From the NCBI GenBank assembly GCA_028281785.1, contig JANQJG010000065.1, forward strand, positions 1 through 64,000: 64,000 nucleotides of DNA. Reading direction: 5' to 3'. Source of the DNA: Rhodospirillales bacterium (GTDB lineage Bacteria > Pseudomonadota > Alphaproteobacteria > Rhodospirillales > Shumkoniaceae). Shown here piece after piece: positions 1 through 9,133 of this stretch (position 1 is the stretch's first letter; every line of letters starts with the position of its first letter). The notes under the pieces are model-generated. The model did no database searches, was not told the origin of the DNA, and saw only the letters and a program-made list of their open reading frames with translations. Both the position numbers and the translations under genes were made by a program.

Positions 1-145
1 AAAGAGATAAGATACACAGGACAAACACCCATACAACGCCAAAACGCAGCAAACCGCCGCCCGCGTATCCCTTCCAAAAAACAACAATGTCAAAGAACAT
101 AAGAGCGAGTGCCAGGGCGACGCCCAGCGCCTCGCGAGAGGCTGT
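1..145 (-). ncRNA. 5' leader of an rRNA operon (16S gene lies left of the window)
   Basis: Read on the minus strand, this stretch has the layout of an alphaproteobacterial rRNA leader. A boxA-type antitermination element TGTTCTTTGACA lies at 88-99. It is followed by the leader block GGGATACGCGGGCGGCGG at 54-71, of the kind that precedes 16S genes in this class. A GCCTC-GCGA-GAGGC hairpin (129-142) lies close to the expected transcription start. Transcription runs leftward, and the 16S gene itself would be outside the window. The boxA and leader block are seen directly; their assignment comes from memory of alphaproteobacterial leaders. Confidence 0.7.
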
Positions 146-175
146 CTTATAGGGACTTCCCCTCCCCCTTGTCAA
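146..175 (-). promoter_or_regulatory. Promoter of the rRNA operon
   Basis: On the minus strand a perfect -35 TTGACA (170-175) is separated by 18 bases from -10 TATAAG (146-151), and the boxA leader follows downstream. This matches a strong sigma70-type rRNA promoter. The predicted start is near 139. Confidence 0.65.
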
Positions 176-179
176 AGCC

Positions 180-585
180 TTTCTTACGGTTTTTTGACGC
201 CTTGCTGCAGCCATCCCCTGCTTCTTGATGATCTCTCCCAACACCTTGAAAAACAGACAAAAACAGAAAAAGACGCGGCGCAGCAACAACCCGGTGGGCA
301 CCTGCCCGGGACATCGGCCCGACTGCTTGGCATATCCCTACTCGTGATCCTTGGCGTGGCGAGTCCATGGGCCCCGGGGCGGCCGGCGGCAGCCGCCGGC
401 AACCCTTCCTTAAGCCATTTTTGCATATCCTTGATTCTCAAGGAGGAATCATCCTGAACGCCCTTGACAGCCCCGCCCCGCTCCGACATTTTGCCGAGAA
501 ACGGCCCAAACCGTGGTCTCGTGGAGCCCATGCGTGCAACCCGGTCGGCTCGGGCCACGAAGGCAAACGAGGGGATAAAAAGTCT
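180..585. other. Intergenic region between the rRNA promoter and the M23 peptidase gene
   Basis: No convincing gene is seen here. The region should hold the upstream part of the rRNA promoter and the plus-strand promoter of the peptidase gene. A strong Shine-Dalgarno AGGAGG at 441-446 is followed seven bases later by an in-frame CTG (454) of the peptidase reading frame. This leaves open a longer N-terminus. A TTGACA lies at 463-468 without a good -10. Confidence 0.4.
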
Positions 586-1959
586 ATGCTCTTGAGGGGA
601 ATCCTGGCGGGGACCGCCCTCCTCTGGGGGGTCGCCCTTGCGACGCCCGAGACTTATGCGACACCCGAAGCGATCGACCACGACTCGGCGGACCCGAAGA
701 CCCGGGAGTCCGGAACGCTGCGGTTGCGCCCATTCAGCCTGGGCACGCCGGCCGCGGCTTCCCTCTACACGACGCCGCCAACGCCGTCGCCCCAAGACGC
801 GGACACCGAGACCGATGGGCCGGCCCACCAGCTTCACTCGCGCCCCGTAAGCGCAAAATCCGGGGACACGTTGGCGGGCATGCTGACCGACGCCGGCGTC
901 CCCCGGGGCGAGGCCATAGCCGCGATCGACGCCCTGAAACCGCTGTTCGATCCCAGGCGGATCAAAATCGGCCAGGATCTGTCGATCGATTTCGAACGCG
1001 ACTCGCCGATCGGCGAGGATCCCGGCCGCTTCGTCGGCTTCGTGCTCGATGTCGATTACGCCCGGGAGATCCTGGTGGCCCGCGCCGCGACCGGGGACTT
1101 CTCGGCCGAGGAAAAGGAAAAGCCGCTGGTAGCCGCCGCCGCCCGCGCTGAGGGCGAAATCCGCAGCAACCTGTCTCTTGACGGCAGCAAGGCCGGGATT
1201 CCTACCCCCGTTCTGATCGCCCTGATCCGGGCCTTCTCCTGGGACGTGGACTTCCAGCGCGACCTTCAGCCGGGCGACCGGTTCGAGTTGATGTATGACG
1301 TCTTCTACGACGAATCGGGCACGCTCGTGCACAATGGCGAAATCCAGTACGCGGCGATGACGCTGAGCGGCATCCGCCGGGCGATCTATCGGTTTGAGGA
1401 CAAGGACGGGTTCGCCGACTATTTCGACGAGAAGGGGCGCAGCGCCCGCAAGGCCCTGATGCGCACGCCCATCGACGGGGCGCGGCTGTCCTCGCGCTAT
1501 GGCAATCGCAAGCACCCGATCCTCGGATACAACCGCATGCATCGCGGGGTCGATTTCGCGGCGCCCATCGGCACCCCCATCTACGCCGCCGGCGACGGCA
1601 GCATCGACCGGATCGGCCGCAATGGCAGCTTCGGCAACTATATTCGCATCCGTCACAACTCCGAATACTCGACCGCCTACGCCCATCTGAGCCGCTACGC
1701 CAAGGGAATGCGCAAGGGAAAACGCGTGAAGCAGGGCCAAGTGATCGGCTATGTCGGGAACACCGGCCGCAGTACCGGCCCGCATCTCCATTATGAAATC
1801 CTGCGCGGCGGCCGCCAGGTGAATCCCATGACCGTCCGCATGCCGTCCGGGCGCAGTCTCAAGGGCGAGGAGTTAGCGAGCTTTCAAAAGGGGCGGGAGG
1901 AATTGGATCAACGGTTCGCCGAGCTTGCCCTCGATATCATGATCGCCGGCGAGGACTGA
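586..1959 (+). CDS. M23 family metallopeptidase (MepM-like murein endopeptidase)
   Basis: This is a predicted secreted peptidoglycan endopeptidase of 457 residues that would cleave peptide crosslinks in the periplasm. The chosen ATG at 586 follows a GAGGGG motif and begins a hydrophobic export signal (residues 1-20). A LysM/OapA-like segment (about residues 93-135, starting SAKSGDTLAGML) precedes the C-terminal LytM domain. In that domain the zinc motifs HRGVDF (H-x3-D) and GPHLHYEI (H-x-H) are intact. The architecture matches MepM/YebA-type enzymes. An in-frame CTG at 454 behind a strong AGGAGG could extend the protein by 44 residues, but the signal sequence favours 586. The gene diverges from the rRNA operon. 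Confidence 0.9.
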   Translation: MLLRGILAGTALLWGVALATPETYATPEAIDHDSADPKTRESGTLRLRPFSLGTPAAASLYTTPPTPSPQDADTETDGPAHQLHSRPVSAKSGDTLAGMLTDAGVPRGEAIAAIDALKPLFDPRRIKIGQDLSIDFERDSPIGEDPGRFVGFVLDVDYAREILVARAATGDFSAEEKEKPLVAAAARAEGEIRSNLSLDGSKAGIPTPVLIALIRAFSWDVDFQRDLQPGDRFELMYDVFYDESGTLVHNGEIQYAAMTLSGIRRAIYRFEDKDGFADYFDEKGRSARKALMRTPIDGARLSSRYGNRKHPILGYNRMHRGVDFAAPIGTPIYAAGDGSIDRIGRNGSFGNYIRIRHNSEYSTAYAHLSRYAKGMRKGKRVKQGQVIGYVGNTGRSTGPHLHYEILRGGRQVNPMTVRMPSGRSLKGEELASFQKGREELDQRFAELALDIMIAGED

Positions 1960-2111
1960 CGCCTCGACGCCAAGGTGCCCCCGATCCACCCCAATTCCAT
2001 CTTTCCGGTCATCTTTTCCGTCCCGGCCATCGTCCACACCGCCATCTCGTTTGCCACCCGGCCCGGGCCATGGCCGCGTAAACAGCCACCGACACGCAGG
2101 GATCCACGGGA

Positions 2112-2873
2112 ATGAGCGCAGTCCTCGGGGCCGCCGGCCTGACCCCGGTTGAATTCGCAGTGACGGTCTGCGTGGTTCTGATCGCCGGCGTCGTGCGCGG
2201 CTTCGCCGGGTTCGGCATGTCGGCCATCATCGTGCTGGCGTTGTCCATGATCATGGCGCCGTCGCGCGTCGTCCCGGTCGCCATGCTGCTGGAAATCGCC
2301 GCCAGCCTGCGCATGCTGCCGTCTTCCTGGCGCGACGTGGACGGGCGCTTGTCGACGTGGCTGCTGGCCGGGTCGGCGATCGGCATGCCCATCGGTGCCT
2401 GGCTGCTGTTGACTCTTCCGGTGCCCGTCATGCGGCTGGCGCTGTCGATCTTCGTGCTCGGCATCTGCCTCGTGCTGTGGCGGGGGTTCCGGTTGAAGCG
2501 CCATCCCAGCGCGCCCTGGGGGCTGGCGGTCGGGGTTTTTTCGGGAACGGCCAACGGTGCCGCTTCGTTCGGCGGACAGCCCAACGCGTTGTTTCTGCTG
2601 TCCGCCCCCATACCGGCGGCGGCGGTGCGCGCGACTCTCGTCTTCATCGGGCTTATCACCGCCGTCTATGGCTCCGCGGTTTTCAGGCTGAACGGGCTAT
2701 TGACCGAGGAAACGCTATGGCGGGCGGCCCTGTTCCTCCTGCCCATGGCGCTCGGCATCGCCCTCGGCCAACGGAGTTTCAGCAGCTCGCGGCCGGAAAC
2801 CTACCGGCATGTTGCCATCCTGCTGTTGACCGGCCTGGCCATCGCGGGCGTGATCCGCACGCTTGCGGGTTAG
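2112..2873 (+). CDS. TSUP family membrane transporter (TauE/SafE-like exporter)
   Basis: This integral membrane protein of 253 residues has about eight hydrophobic segments and the family hallmark near the N-terminus (VVRGFAGFGMSAI). TauE/SafE proteins move sulfite, sulfoacetate or other small organosulfur anions across the inner membrane. The substrate cannot be read from this sequence. The second half repeats the motif in looser form (GVFSGTANGAASFGGQP), as expected of the duplicated TSUP fold. It stands alone between the M23 peptidase and the AraC-type regulator. The start ATG follows a GGGA. Confidence 0.85.
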   Translation: MSAVLGAAGLTPVEFAVTVCVVLIAGVVRGFAGFGMSAIIVLALSMIMAPSRVVPVAMLLEIAASLRMLPSSWRDVDGRLSTWLLAGSAIGMPIGAWLLLTLPVPVMRLALSIFVLGICLVLWRGFRLKRHPSAPWGLAVGVFSGTANGAASFGGQPNALFLLSAPIPAAAVRATLVFIGLITAVYGSAVFRLNGLLTEETLWRAALFLLPMALGIALGQRSFSSSRPETYRHVAILLLTGLAIAGVIRTLAG

Positions 2874-2984
2874 GGCCTGTTGACGTTCACCGCATCGATC
2901 TGGTTCGAAACCACAAAAAGCGCAACCCCAGTCAAGCTTTGCCGCCACCTTGGGGCGATAACGACGCGGACGGAGGAGACACCG

Positions 2985-3878
2985 ATGAAACCGACCACGG
3001 CGGCTGACTACGAACGCCGCATCCTCAAGGTCCTGACGCATATTCAGGCTCATCTCGACCAGAACCTGGATGTCGTGCGGCTGGCCGGCATCGCCCATTT
3101 CTCGCCCTATCATTTCCACCGTATCTTTCGCGGCATGGTCGGCGAGACGGTGATCGAACATGTGCGCCGCCTGCGCCTGGAACGGGCGGCGTTTCATTTG
3201 CGCTACGGCAGACGGCGGGTCACCGATATTTCCTTGGATGCCGGATACGACGCGCTGGAAGCCTTCAGCCGCGCCTTCAAGAACGCCTTCGGCTGTTCTC
3301 CCTCCGCCTACCGTTCCGCCGGGAAACCGCCACGCCCAAGGACCAAATCGGGCGTCCATTTCTCGGCGGACGGTCGCATCCGCAACTTCCAACCCGTGAG
3401 AGGAGACCATGCCATGGACGTGACCATCACCGAGAAAAAACCCCAGCCCGTCGCCTTCGTCCGCCATACCGGGCCCTATGAAGAAGTCGGCCCGGCCTGG
3501 GAACGGCTTTGCGCCTGGGCTGGTCCGAAAGGCCTGATCGGCGCCGAGACCAAATTCATCGGCGTCAGCTATGACGACCCGGATATCACCGATCCGGACA
3601 AGATCCGCTACGACGCCTGCATAAGCTTGGACGAACCGGTCCTGCCGGAAGGCGACATCGGCGTGCAGGAGCTTCCTGGCGGTACCTTCGCAGTCACCGT
3701 GCACAAAGGGCCCTATTCCGGCCTCAAGAACGTCTATGACTGGCTGATGGGCACCTGGCTGGCCGACAGCGGCTACGAGACCGGCGGCTGCCCGACTCAG
3801 GAGGTTTATCTGAACGCTCCGGACAAGGTTCCGTCCGAGGATCTGCTGACCGAGATCAACCTGCCCCTGCAGGACTGA
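2985..3878 (+). CDS. AraC family regulator with C-terminal GyrI-like domain
   Basis: This transcription factor of 297 residues has an N-terminal AraC/XylS double helix-turn-helix (about residues 8-108; FSPYHFHRIFRGMVG and the DAGYDALEAFSRAFKNAFG signature). A GyrI-like effector-binding domain follows (about residues 143-297; starts MDVTITEKKPQPVAFVRHTG and contains the GPYEEV and HKGPYSGL motifs). Proteins of this layout (Rob/SoxS-like with GyrI) often bind hydrophobic cationic compounds. Start choice: ATG 2985 lies six bases after GGAGGAG. An upstream in-frame start exists at 2880, but the extra 35 residues look non-coding. The target genes are unknown. Confidence 0.88.
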   Translation: MKPTTAADYERRILKVLTHIQAHLDQNLDVVRLAGIAHFSPYHFHRIFRGMVGETVIEHVRRLRLERAAFHLRYGRRRVTDISLDAGYDALEAFSRAFKNAFGCSPSAYRSAGKPPRPRTKSGVHFSADGRIRNFQPVRGDHAMDVTITEKKPQPVAFVRHTGPYEEVGPAWERLCAWAGPKGLIGAETKFIGVSYDDPDITDPDKIRYDACISLDEPVLPEGDIGVQELPGGTFAVTVHKGPYSGLKNVYDWLMGTWLADSGYETGGCPTQEVYLNAPDKVPSEDLLTEINLPLQD

Positions 3879-3890
3879 CCCCAAATCGAA

Positions 3891-3912
3891 GGGCCGCCGG
3901 AGACGGCGGCCC
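3891..3912. terminator. Hairpin after the AraC-type gene
   Basis: A perfect 9-bp stem GGGCCGCCG / CGGCGGCCC with a GAGA tetraloop lies 12 bases after the stop codon at 3878. There is no T-run, so it is a strong hairpin rather than a canonical intrinsic terminator. Confidence 0.5.
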
Positions 3913-3981
3913 CAGCCTCTGCCGATACCACCCGAGACGGGGGTGGCTGACAACATCGCGGCCGCACCCTAAATTCACCCC

Positions 3982-4755
3982 ATGATTCCGTTTCGGACAA
4001 CCGCGCCGACGGCGCCCATGCCGATCGTGACGATGGGGCTGATCCTCGCCAATATCGCGGTGTTCCTCTATCAGCTCGATCTTCCCGGGCCCCAGGAGAC
4101 GGTCTTCATCTATACCTACGCCTTGGTGCCGGCGGTCCTGACAAATCCCGAACTAGCCCGGCATGTGGGCCTCGATCCCTACAACTACTGGCCGCTCATC
4201 ACCAACACCTTCATGCATGGCGGCTTTCTCCACCTGATCTTCAACATGTGGACGTTGTGGCTGTTCGGCTTGCCGGTCGAAGGCCGCCTCAAGCCCTGGC
4301 GCTTTCTGCTCTTCTATCTGGCCTGCGGCGCCTTTGGCAGTATCGGACACCTTGCCTTCAACCTCGATTCGACCGTGCCCGCGCTGGGTGCGTCCGGAGC
4401 CATCGCCGGGCTTCTCGGCGGATACAGCCGACTGTTTCCGCGGGCCAAGGTGACCCTGGTCTTTCCCATCATCATCATACCCGTGATCTTCTCGGTCCCC
4501 GCGCTGATCTACACCGGCGTCTGGTTCGCCCTTCAGGTCTGGCAGGGTACGGGCGAGCTTCAGTTCGGCGCGGCGACCGGCGGCGGCATCGCCTGGTGGG
4601 CGCATATCGGCGGCTTCCTGGCCGGCCTGCTGCTCGTCGGTTTCTTCCACGGCCCCCGGGGACGGCCAAGGCGCCCCCTGCCCTCCGGCGTCTCACTGAG
4701 GCGCGGCCCCTGGAGTCGACGGAGTCCGCGAGGCCGCCCCGGCCCCTGGGGTTGA
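3982..4755 (+). CDS. Rhomboid family intramembrane serine protease
   Basis: This is a membrane protein of 257 residues with six or seven hydrophobic segments. The rhomboid core is complete: the loop motif FMHGGFLHLIFNMW (about residues 77-90), catalytic GASG with Ser138, and the His208 partner in the segment WWAHIGGFLAG. Rhomboids cleave transmembrane segments of other proteins within the bilayer. A cytosolic tail rich in Arg and Pro follows after residue 225. The gene converges on clpB with only 22 bases between the stop codons and no obvious terminator there. Confidence 0.9.
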   Translation: MIPFRTTAPTAPMPIVTMGLILANIAVFLYQLDLPGPQETVFIYTYALVPAVLTNPELARHVGLDPYNYWPLITNTFMHGGFLHLIFNMWTLWLFGLPVEGRLKPWRFLLFYLACGAFGSIGHLAFNLDSTVPALGASGAIAGLLGGYSRLFPRAKVTLVFPIIIIPVIFSVPALIYTGVWFALQVWQGTGELQFGAATGGGIAWWAHIGGFLAGLLLVGFFHGPRGRPRRPLPSGVSLRRGPWSRRSPRGRPGPWG

Positions 4756-4777
4756 CCGGGAACCGACTCGGTAAACG

Positions 4778-7369
4778 TCAGGCCGCCGCGGCCTGCACGC
4801 CGTTGAGAACAAGCCCGCCCTCGCCGGCGGAGACATCGACCGTGTCTCCGTCCTTCACCTTGCCCTCGAGAATCATTCCGGCGAGCGGGTTCTGGAGCGC
4901 CTGCTGAATGACTCGCTTGAGCGGCCGGGCGCCATAAACCGGGTCATACCCCTTCTCCGCCAGCCAGGCCATGGCCGCGCCATCGAGACGAAGGTCGATC
5001 TGGCGCTCGGCCAGCAACTGGCGGAGGTGGCCAAGCTGGATCTCGACGATGCCGTCCATATGCTCCCGGAACAGCCGGTGGAAAAGGATGACCTCGTCGA
5101 TCCGGTTCAGGAATTCCGGCCGAAAGGCGGCGCGTACGACGCCCATGACCTCGTCGCGAACCTCCGTGGAGTCATGCCCCTCCGCCTGATTGGCGAGGAT
5201 ATCGCCACCCAGGTTCGAGGTCAGGACGATCAGCGTGTTGCGAAAGTCAACGGTGCGGCCCTGGCCATCGGTCAGACGGCCGTCGTCCAACACCTGAAGC
5301 AGCACGTTGAACACGTCCGGATGGGCCTTCTCGATCTCGTCGAAAAGAATGACCTGATAGGGGCGACGACGGACGGCCTCGGTCAGCGCCCCCCCCTCGT
5401 CATAGCCCACATAGCCCGGAGGCGCGCCGATCAGCCGGGCCACCGAGTGCTTCTCCATATACTCGGACATATCGACACGAACCATCGCCTGCTCGTCGTC
5501 GAACAGGAACTCGGCGAGAGCCTTTGTGAGCTCGGTCTTGCCAACGCCCGTCGGCCCGAGGAACAGGAAGGAGCCGATCGGCCGCCCCGCATCCTGGAGT
5601 CCCGCGCGCGCGCGCCTTACGGCATGGGATACCGCCGTCAACGCCTCGTCCTGGCCGATCACCCGCTTGCGAAGATTGTCCTCCATGCTGAGGAGCTTTT
5701 CACGCTCTCCCTCGAGCATCTTCTCGACCGGCACCCCCGTCCAGCGCGAGACGACCGAGGCGATGTGCTCGGGTGTCACCGCTTCCTCGAGCATGCGGTG
5801 GTTGTCGTGCTCCTCGGCCTCGGCAAGCCGCCGCTCGAGGCCCGGAATGACCTCGTACTGGAGCTTGCCTGCCTCCTCGTAACGGCCTTCGCGCATGGCC
5901 CGTTCCACGGTGATGCGGGCCTGGTCCAGCTCCTCCTTGAGCCTCGTGGCCCCGGCCAACGCCTCCTTTTCACCCTGCCATTCCGCCGTGAGACGCGTCG
6001 AGTCCTCCTCGAGTCGGGAGAGCTCTTTCTCCAATTTCTTCAGGCGTTCCCGCGAGGCGTCGTCGTTCTCTTTTTTGAGCGCTTCGCGTTCGATCTTGTA
6101 CTGAATGATTTTGCGGTCGAGTTCGTCGATCTCCTCGGGTTTGGAGTCGATCTCCATGCGCAGGCGGCTGGCCGCCTCGTCCACCAGATCGATGGCCTTG
6201 TCGGGCAAGAAACGGTCGCTGATGTATCGGTTGGAGAGTGTCGCGGCGGCGACCAGCGCGCTGTCCTGGATGCGAACGCCGTGATGCAGCTCGTACTTCT
6301 CGCGCAGGCCCCTGAGGATCGAAATCGAGTCCTCGGCCGTAGGCTCGGCGACGAAGACAGGCTGGAAGCGTCGGGCGAGGGCCGCGTCCTTTTCGACATG
6401 CTTGCGATATTCGTTGAGGGTCGTGGCGCCCACGCAGTGAAGGTCGCCCCGGGCGAGCGCGGGTTTGAGCAGATTGGAGGCATCCATGCTGCCCTCGGCC
6501 GCCCCGGCCCCGACCAGGGTGTGCATCTCGTCGATGAAGAGAATGATCTGCCCCGCCGCCGCGGTGATCTCCTGCAACACGCCCTTCAGTCGCTCCTCGA
6601 ACTCGCCGCGATACTTGGCCCCCGCCACGAGCGCTCCGAGATCCAGCACCATCAGTCGCTTGTCCTTCAGGGGCTCGGGCACGTCGCCCTTGACGATACG
6701 CTGGGCCAGACCGTCGATAATGGCCGTCTTGCCCACGCCGGGCTCGCCGATCAGCACCGGATTGTTTTTGGTGCGCCGGGCCAAGACCTGAATGGTTCGG
6801 CGAATCTCCTCGTCCCGGCCGACGACGGGATCGAGCTTTCCATCGGCGGCCTCGGTCGTCAGGTCGCGGGCGTATTTTTTGAGAGCGTCGTAGGAGTCCT
6901 CGGCGCTGGCGCTGGTCGCGGTTCTCCCCTTGCGCAGATCCTCGATGGCCCGGTTGAGGTTCTGCGCGGTCACGCCGGCATCGGCAAGGACCTTGGCCGC
7001 GGGAGTCCCCACGGCAAGCGTGAGCGCGAGCAGCAGGCGCTCGACGGTGACAAAGGAGTCGCCGGCTTTTTCCGCCACCTGTTGCGCCTGTTCGAACAGA
7101 CGGGCCATGTCCGGCGCAAGGTAAACCTGGCCGGCGCCCGCGCCCTGGACCCTGGGCAGCTTACCCAGCTCGGCCTCCATGGCCTGCCTCGCGCGGGCAG
7201 CATCGCCGCCAGCCGCGTCGATAAGGCCCGCGCAAAGTCCATCCTTGTCGTCGAGAAGAACTTTCAGAAGATGCAGCGGCGTGAGTTGCTGGTGATTGTT
7301 GCGGAGCGCCAAGGTTTGCGCAGCTTGCACAAAGCCGCGCGCGCGCTCGGTATACTTCTCGAAGTCCAT
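4778..7369 (-). CDS. clpB: ATP-dependent chaperone ClpB
   Basis: This Hsp100 disaggregase has 863 residues, the usual length for ClpB. It pulls polypeptides out of aggregates together with DnaK. The order is: N-terminal Clp repeat domain (1-145), first AAA+ module with Walker A GEPGVGKT (about 208-215), coiled-coil middle domain (about 405-525, rich in Glu, Lys and Leu), and second AAA+ with GPTGVGKT and the pore loop GYVGYDEGG. The start is set by [10 protein letters not shown], which matches the family N-terminus; the open frame extends upstream but that part is not ClpB-like. A possible heat-shock promoter lies at 7465-7494. A very long open frame on the opposite strand is a codon-bias shadow. 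Confidence 0.98.
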   Translation of the reverse strand: MDFEKYTERARGFVQAAQTLALRNNHQQLTPLHLLKVLLDDKDGLCAGLIDAAGGDAARARQAMEAELGKLPRVQGAGAGQVYLAPDMARLFEQAQQVAEKAGDSFVTVERLLLALTLAVGTPAAKVLADAGVTAQNLNRAIEDLRKGRTATSASAEDSYDALKKYARDLTTEAADGKLDPVVGRDEEIRRTIQVLARRTKNNPVLIGEPGVGKTAIIDGLAQRIVKGDVPEPLKDKRLMVLDLGALVAGAKYRGEFEERLKGVLQEITAAAGQIILFIDEMHTLVGAGAAEGSMDASNLLKPALARGDLHCVGATTLNEYRKHVEKDAALARRFQPVFVAEPTAEDSISILRGLREKYELHHGVRIQDSALVAAATLSNRYISDRFLPDKAIDLVDEAASRLRMEIDSKPEEIDELDRKIIQYKIEREALKKENDDASRERLKKLEKELSRLEEDSTRLTAEWQGEKEALAGATRLKEELDQARITVERAMREGRYEEAGKLQYEVIPGLERRLAEAEEHDNHRMLEEAVTPEHIASVVSRWTGVPVEKMLEGEREKLLSMEDNLRKRVIGQDEALTAVSHAVRRARAGLQDAGRPIGSFLFLGPTGVGKTELTKALAEFLFDDEQAMVRVDMSEYMEKHSVARLIGAPPGYVGYDEGGALTEAVRRRPYQVILFDEIEKAHPDVFNVLLQVLDDGRLTDGQGRTVDFRNTLIVLTSNLGGDILANQAEGHDSTEVRDEVMGVVRAAFRPEFLNRIDEVILFHRLFREHMDGIVEIQLGHLRQLLAERQIDLRLDGAAMAWLAEKGYDPVYGARPLKRVIQQALQNPLAGMILEGKVKDGDTVDVSAGEGGLVLNGVQAAAA

Positions 7370-7464
7370 GCTTTTCGTCCCTTGTCGGCAACCGGACTTC
7401 GCGCCCCGCTCGGCGGCGACGCGACGCCCTTCATCGCGTTCGAGCGACCAATGGAGATCACCAG

Positions 7465-7494
7465 AGATATGGCACCCGACACCGAGCGCGCAAG
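7465..7494 (-). promoter_or_regulatory. clpB: Possible RpoH (sigma32) promoter of clpB
   Basis: Read on the minus strand: CTTGCG (7489-7494), 17 bases, then CATATCT (7465-7471). This resembles the alphaproteobacterial RpoH pattern CTTG...CYTATNT, with one deviation in the -10. It would give a leader of about 90 bases. Regulation of clpB by RpoH is known in the class; this assignment is a by-eye match. Confidence 0.3.
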
Positions 7495-7979
7495 CGGACC
7501 GCGAAATGTGGACAGGGGGCTTCTTCCCCGTATCCACCCTTCGTCCCGAATCGGACTTGAGGGTGTCTTGCGCGCGCGAATTCGGTTCGAGATCTCTGTT
7601 GCTTTGATCACAAATCCAATCGAAACCACCGACTATTTGTTCACATCCTTTGGATTCATTTCTCAAAGAACGACAAGAATTGATCCATCAATTAGGGAAA
7701 ACCCTTAATTATAGTAGATTCCTTAAGATTAGAAACAATTTAGGAGTATATTAAACTGAAGAGTTATAGATTTGGAGTGTGGAATTTTTATTAAGGGTTG
7801 AGTTGTATGTTTACACTTTTGAGAGTTCATGTAATACTTTTGGATAATGAAATGCGACCCGGGGATGACATCGCATGAACCGGCGGCCCAACTCCCGATT
7901 CACCCCAACGACCGACAAAGCGCTTGGCGTCCCCGTGCCGACCACGGACTTGGATTTCGTCAGGCGCGGGTCCGCCCAT
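7495..7979. other. AT-rich intergenic region upstream of clpB and of the lipoprotein gene
   Basis: From about 7600 to 7850 the sequence is clearly AT-rich against its GC-rich neighbours (runs such as TTAATTATAG and TTTTTATTAAGG). No gene, hairpin terminator or repeat was recognised. It lies between divergent genes and presumably holds promoter elements for both. Confidence 0.4.
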
Positions 7980-8996
7980 ATGTCTTCCGTCGCGAGACCC
8001 TGGATGCGTCTGAGCGGCGTTCTCGGGCTGGCTCTGCCTCTGCTCGCCGGCTGTATCACACCTTCCTATGTGAAGCAGGGCGAAGACTCAGCCGCACCTG
8101 AGGCCGTCATTGTCGACCCGGTCTCTTACGAGGTGCACGAAGCCTTTCATCGATCGCCCCCGAAATGCATTGCGATCCTTCCTTTTACGGCGGCCGAGAT
8201 GGATCAGCCCTTCGACTACAGCCCGTCCTACGATTTCGACGACGAAGACAACCTCGACATGATGGTGGCCGGGAACTCTTCCAAAGTGAAGAAAAGGGTG
8301 CAGGATCCGGAGGCCGACAACAGGCTTCCCGTGACCGAGAAGCAGCTGGAGAGCATCAGACGCGCGTTCTACTCCCAACTCGCTCCCCACGGCACCCGCG
8401 ATATCGAGCTGATGCAGGTCGACGCCGTGCTGCACATGATGAGCCCCGATGAGCAAGACGATTTCCGCAAGGTCGGACTCGCCCTGGGCTGCGACGCCAT
8501 TATGATCGGGTCGGTAATCCGCTACGGTACGACGTTCCTCGGAATCTACTCAAGGGTCTCCGTCGGTGCCGACGTAAAGATTGTCCGCGCGTGGGACGGC
8601 GAGGTCCTGTGGGAAGGCCGGCACATCGCCATGAGTCATGGCGGCTCTGTGCCGATCTCGCCTTTCGCGATTCCCATGACGCTGATCAACGCCATTACGA
8701 ACGTCCGCGGGGAGCAGCACGACCGGGTTACCGGCGACCTCGCCCGCCGGCTCGTCGGAACGATCCCCGATGAACGGGACATCCGGTTCGTAACCGCCGA
8801 ATCGCTCAATTTCCGCGTCGGGCCCGGCTTTGACTACGACGTCGTCACCAAGCTCAGCCGGTCCGATAGTGTCGAGGTCATCGACGTCGACCTCGGGCAT
8901 AAATGGGCGACCGTCCGAACCGGTGCCGGCGAGACCGGCTTTGTCTCCTCGCAATTCCTCTCGAAGGAACCCGTGCCGGCCGGCGCGATGTTCTGA
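7980..8996 (+). CDS. Lipoprotein with GNA1162-like (DUF799) and C-terminal SH3 domains
   Basis: This predicted envelope lipoprotein has 338 residues. The N-terminus carries a type II signal with lipobox LLAGC (Cys25). A middle domain (about residues 50-270) resembles GNA1162/DUF799-type lipoproteins in its CIAILPF start, ALGCDAIMIGSVIRYG segment and DGEVLWEGRH strand. The last 60 residues form a bacterial SH3 (type 3) domain (SLNFRVGPGFDYDVVTKL ... TGFVSSQFL), which often binds cell wall. The ATG at 7980 gives a normal n-region; ATG 8004 is an alternative. The 35 residues upstream of 7980 in the same frame are unlikely to be translated. The biological role is unknown. Confidence 0.75.
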   Translation: MSSVARPWMRLSGVLGLALPLLAGCITPSYVKQGEDSAAPEAVIVDPVSYEVHEAFHRSPPKCIAILPFTAAEMDQPFDYSPSYDFDDEDNLDMMVAGNSSKVKKRVQDPEADNRLPVTEKQLESIRRAFYSQLAPHGTRDIELMQVDAVLHMMSPDEQDDFRKVGLALGCDAIMIGSVIRYGTTFLGIYSRVSVGADVKIVRAWDGEVLWEGRHIAMSHGGSVPISPFAIPMTLINAITNVRGEQHDRVTGDLARRLVGTIPDERDIRFVTAESLNFRVGPGFDYDVVTKLSRSDSVEVIDVDLGHKWATVRTGAGETGFVSSQFLSKEPVPAGAMF

Positions 8997-9091
8997 GTCG
9001 CTCGTGACGGGCGTCACGCGGGCGCCCTTTAACGCCGGCGGCCAGCCGCCACTTTCGCGTTCTCCCAACAACAAACGCGCCCTATAGCGGA

Positions 9092-9107
9092 CATGTGTTG
9101 ACACATG
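9092..9107. promoter_or_regulatory. Perfect inverted repeat over the -35 of the MOSC gene
   Basis: CATGTGT-TG-ACACATG is a perfect 7-bp inverted repeat with a 2-base centre. It overlaps the TTGACA of the putative promoter downstream, which is the position expected of a repressor site. No regulator can be named. Confidence 0.35.
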
Positions 9108-9126
9108 CCGAAATCGTCGTGATTAA
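9098..9126 (+). promoter_or_regulatory. Candidate promoter of the MOSC gene
   Basis: TTGACA (9098-9103), 17-base spacer, then GATTAA (9121-9126). The -35 is perfect and the -10 poor (3/6). The predicted start falls at or next to the ATG at 9134, so the mRNA could be leaderless. No Shine-Dalgarno is visible before that ATG. Confidence 0.35.
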
Positions 9127-9133
9127 AAGCACT

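Noticed and set aside
194..457. 87-codon open frame ahead of the M23 gene
   Set aside because: Composition is unlike a protein, it lies beside the rRNA promoter, and it shows no motif.
5027..7708. 893-codon plus-strand open frame opposite clpB
   Set aside because: It mirrors clpB codons on the other strand, has no domain pattern and no ribosome site; high-GC genes often leave the antisense frame open.
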